A DNA stretch of 21,997 bases from an uncultured Candidatus Saccharibacteria bacterium (GTDB taxonomy: Bacteria; Patescibacteriota; Saccharimonadia; Saccharimonadales; Saccharimonadaceae): contig CALIAC010000007.1 in NCBI GenBank assembly GCA_938041555.1, positions 1 through 21,997 of the forward strand, in the 5' to 3' direction. Below are positions 21,472 to 21,997 of this stretch, piece after piece (position 1 is the stretch's first letter; each line of letters starts with the position of its first letter). The notes beneath the pieces were generated by a model. It searched no databases, was not told the DNA's origin, and worked only from the letters and a program-made list of their open reading frames with translations. Position numbers and translations under genes: made by a program.

Positions 21472-21997
21472 TTATTCCTCCCGATTATTATGACTACGTG
21501 AACGACTACGTGATGCGACTGCTGGTCGACGCGGTGGTGCAATCACCCCGCTAGAGCGTGCCGCTGACCCTGGTGTAGATGGTGGCATTTGGGGTGTTTG
21601 GGGTGGCGTTGGCGGCGTCGGTTTGGGTGGTACTGCTGGCGTAGAGCGCGCAGAGCGCGGCGATGATGATGTAGCTTGCGCCTGCGCGGTAGCTGGCTTA
21701 GTACTCGGCTTCTTGCGCGCTGGTACAGACGGCAATGGCTCGATAGGCCGCTCTGCCTGTTTCTTCTGCTGCTGCAATACGCGAGCAAACCACACTGCAC
21801 TCGGGCGTGGTGTCCGCTTATACGTCTTGTAGTCGACCGCAAAGAGGCCAAAGCGCGGCCAAAACCCCTTATCCCACTCAAAGTTATCGGTTAGGCTCCA
21901 GTGCAAGTACCCGAGCACATCAACACCATGCACAATCGCTTGATTCATCGCCATAATTGACTGCGCCAACCAATGCTTGCGATACCGATCACCCGCG
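21472..21997 (-). CDS. Glycoside hydrolase family 1 (beta-glucosidase), C-terminal part
   Basis: Only the 3' end is in the window; the frame runs off at 21997 without a start. The visible part begins DRYRKHWLAQSIMAMNQAI and has the GH1 hallmark GYLHWSLTDNFEW, where the Glu and Trp contact the glycone, then RFGLFAVDYKTYKRTPRPSA. The catalytic TFNEP and TENG motifs must lie outside the window. After the catalytic domain comes an unusual tail of about 95 residues rich in Pro, Ser, Arg and Thr, with KPTPPTPPQTPQMPP and a final SRSRSRS. GH1 enzymes normally end within about 15 residues of the WFARV helix. It ends in TAA 3 bases before yvcK. Confidence 0.93.
   Translation of the reverse strand, partial: AGDRYRKHWLAQSIMAMNQAIVHGVDVLGYLHWSLTDNFEWDKGFWPRFGLFAVDYKTYKRTPRPSAVWFARVLQQQKKQAERPIEPLPSVPARKKPSTKPATAQAQATSSSPRSARSTPAVPPKPTPPTPPQTPQMPPSTPGSAARSSGVIAPPRRPAVASRSRSRSHNNREE

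Noticed and set aside
1..21997. CRISPR arrays, insertion sequences, prophage or toxin-antitoxin genes
   Set aside because: No regularly spaced repeats, transposase or integrase motifs, or known toxin families were found on reading both strands.

Overview
The window looks like a chromosomal segment of a Patescibacteria (CPR) bacterium, most plausibly Saccharibacteria (TM7). This is inferred from three things: a compact division and cell-wall cluster without the mur ligases, a sigma-region-4/HARE-HTH regulator, and topoisomerase I with C-terminal repeats in place of zinc fingers. No rRNA or tRNA gene was found to confirm the phylum. Base composition is moderately GC-rich in genes and clearly AT-richer in the gaps.

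Layout. Positions 1-443 are non-coding, with a leftward terminator and further hairpins. Positions 444-6998 read rightward: dprA (DNA uptake and recombination), a CDP-alcohol phosphatidyltransferase (phospholipid synthesis), topA, a sigma4/HARE-HTH regulator with tandem promoters and its own terminator, and an unrecognised 237-residue protein with a run of ten C near its start. Positions 6999-8916 are an AT-richer convergent gap that may hold two small leftward genes and an elaborate terminator.

Positions 8917-17618 are the leftward dcw cluster, in transcription order mraZ, rsmH, a 22-codon small ORF, ftsL, ftsI, mraY, ftsW, murG, ftsQ. Genes from ftsL to murG are contiguous or overlapping. 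A 605-base structured non-coding stretch separates mraZ from rsmH. Upstream of mraZ lie an array of GTGGG-type repeats fitting MraZ autoregulation and three DnaA-box-like sites. Positions 17977-18398 hold a self-contained rightward unit: promoter, leader hairpin, strong ribosome site, 68-residue protein and branched terminator-like structure. Positions 18459-21997 read leftward as GH1 glycosidase (5' end outside the window), yvcK, HAD hydrolase, galU, and a Pro/Gln-rich membrane protein.

Functionally, MraY and MurG make lipid II, FtsW/FtsI polymerise and crosslink it at the septum, and FtsQ/FtsL belong to the division complex. GalU and YvcK tie sugar-nucleotide supply and carbon flux to envelope synthesis. 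The most interesting points are the complete absence of TGA stop codons (10 TAG, 9 TAA in 19 genes), the switch-like RNA between mraZ and rsmH, the MraZ repeat array, the 68-residue gene bracketed by RNA structures, the sigma4/HARE fusion and the poly-C tract.
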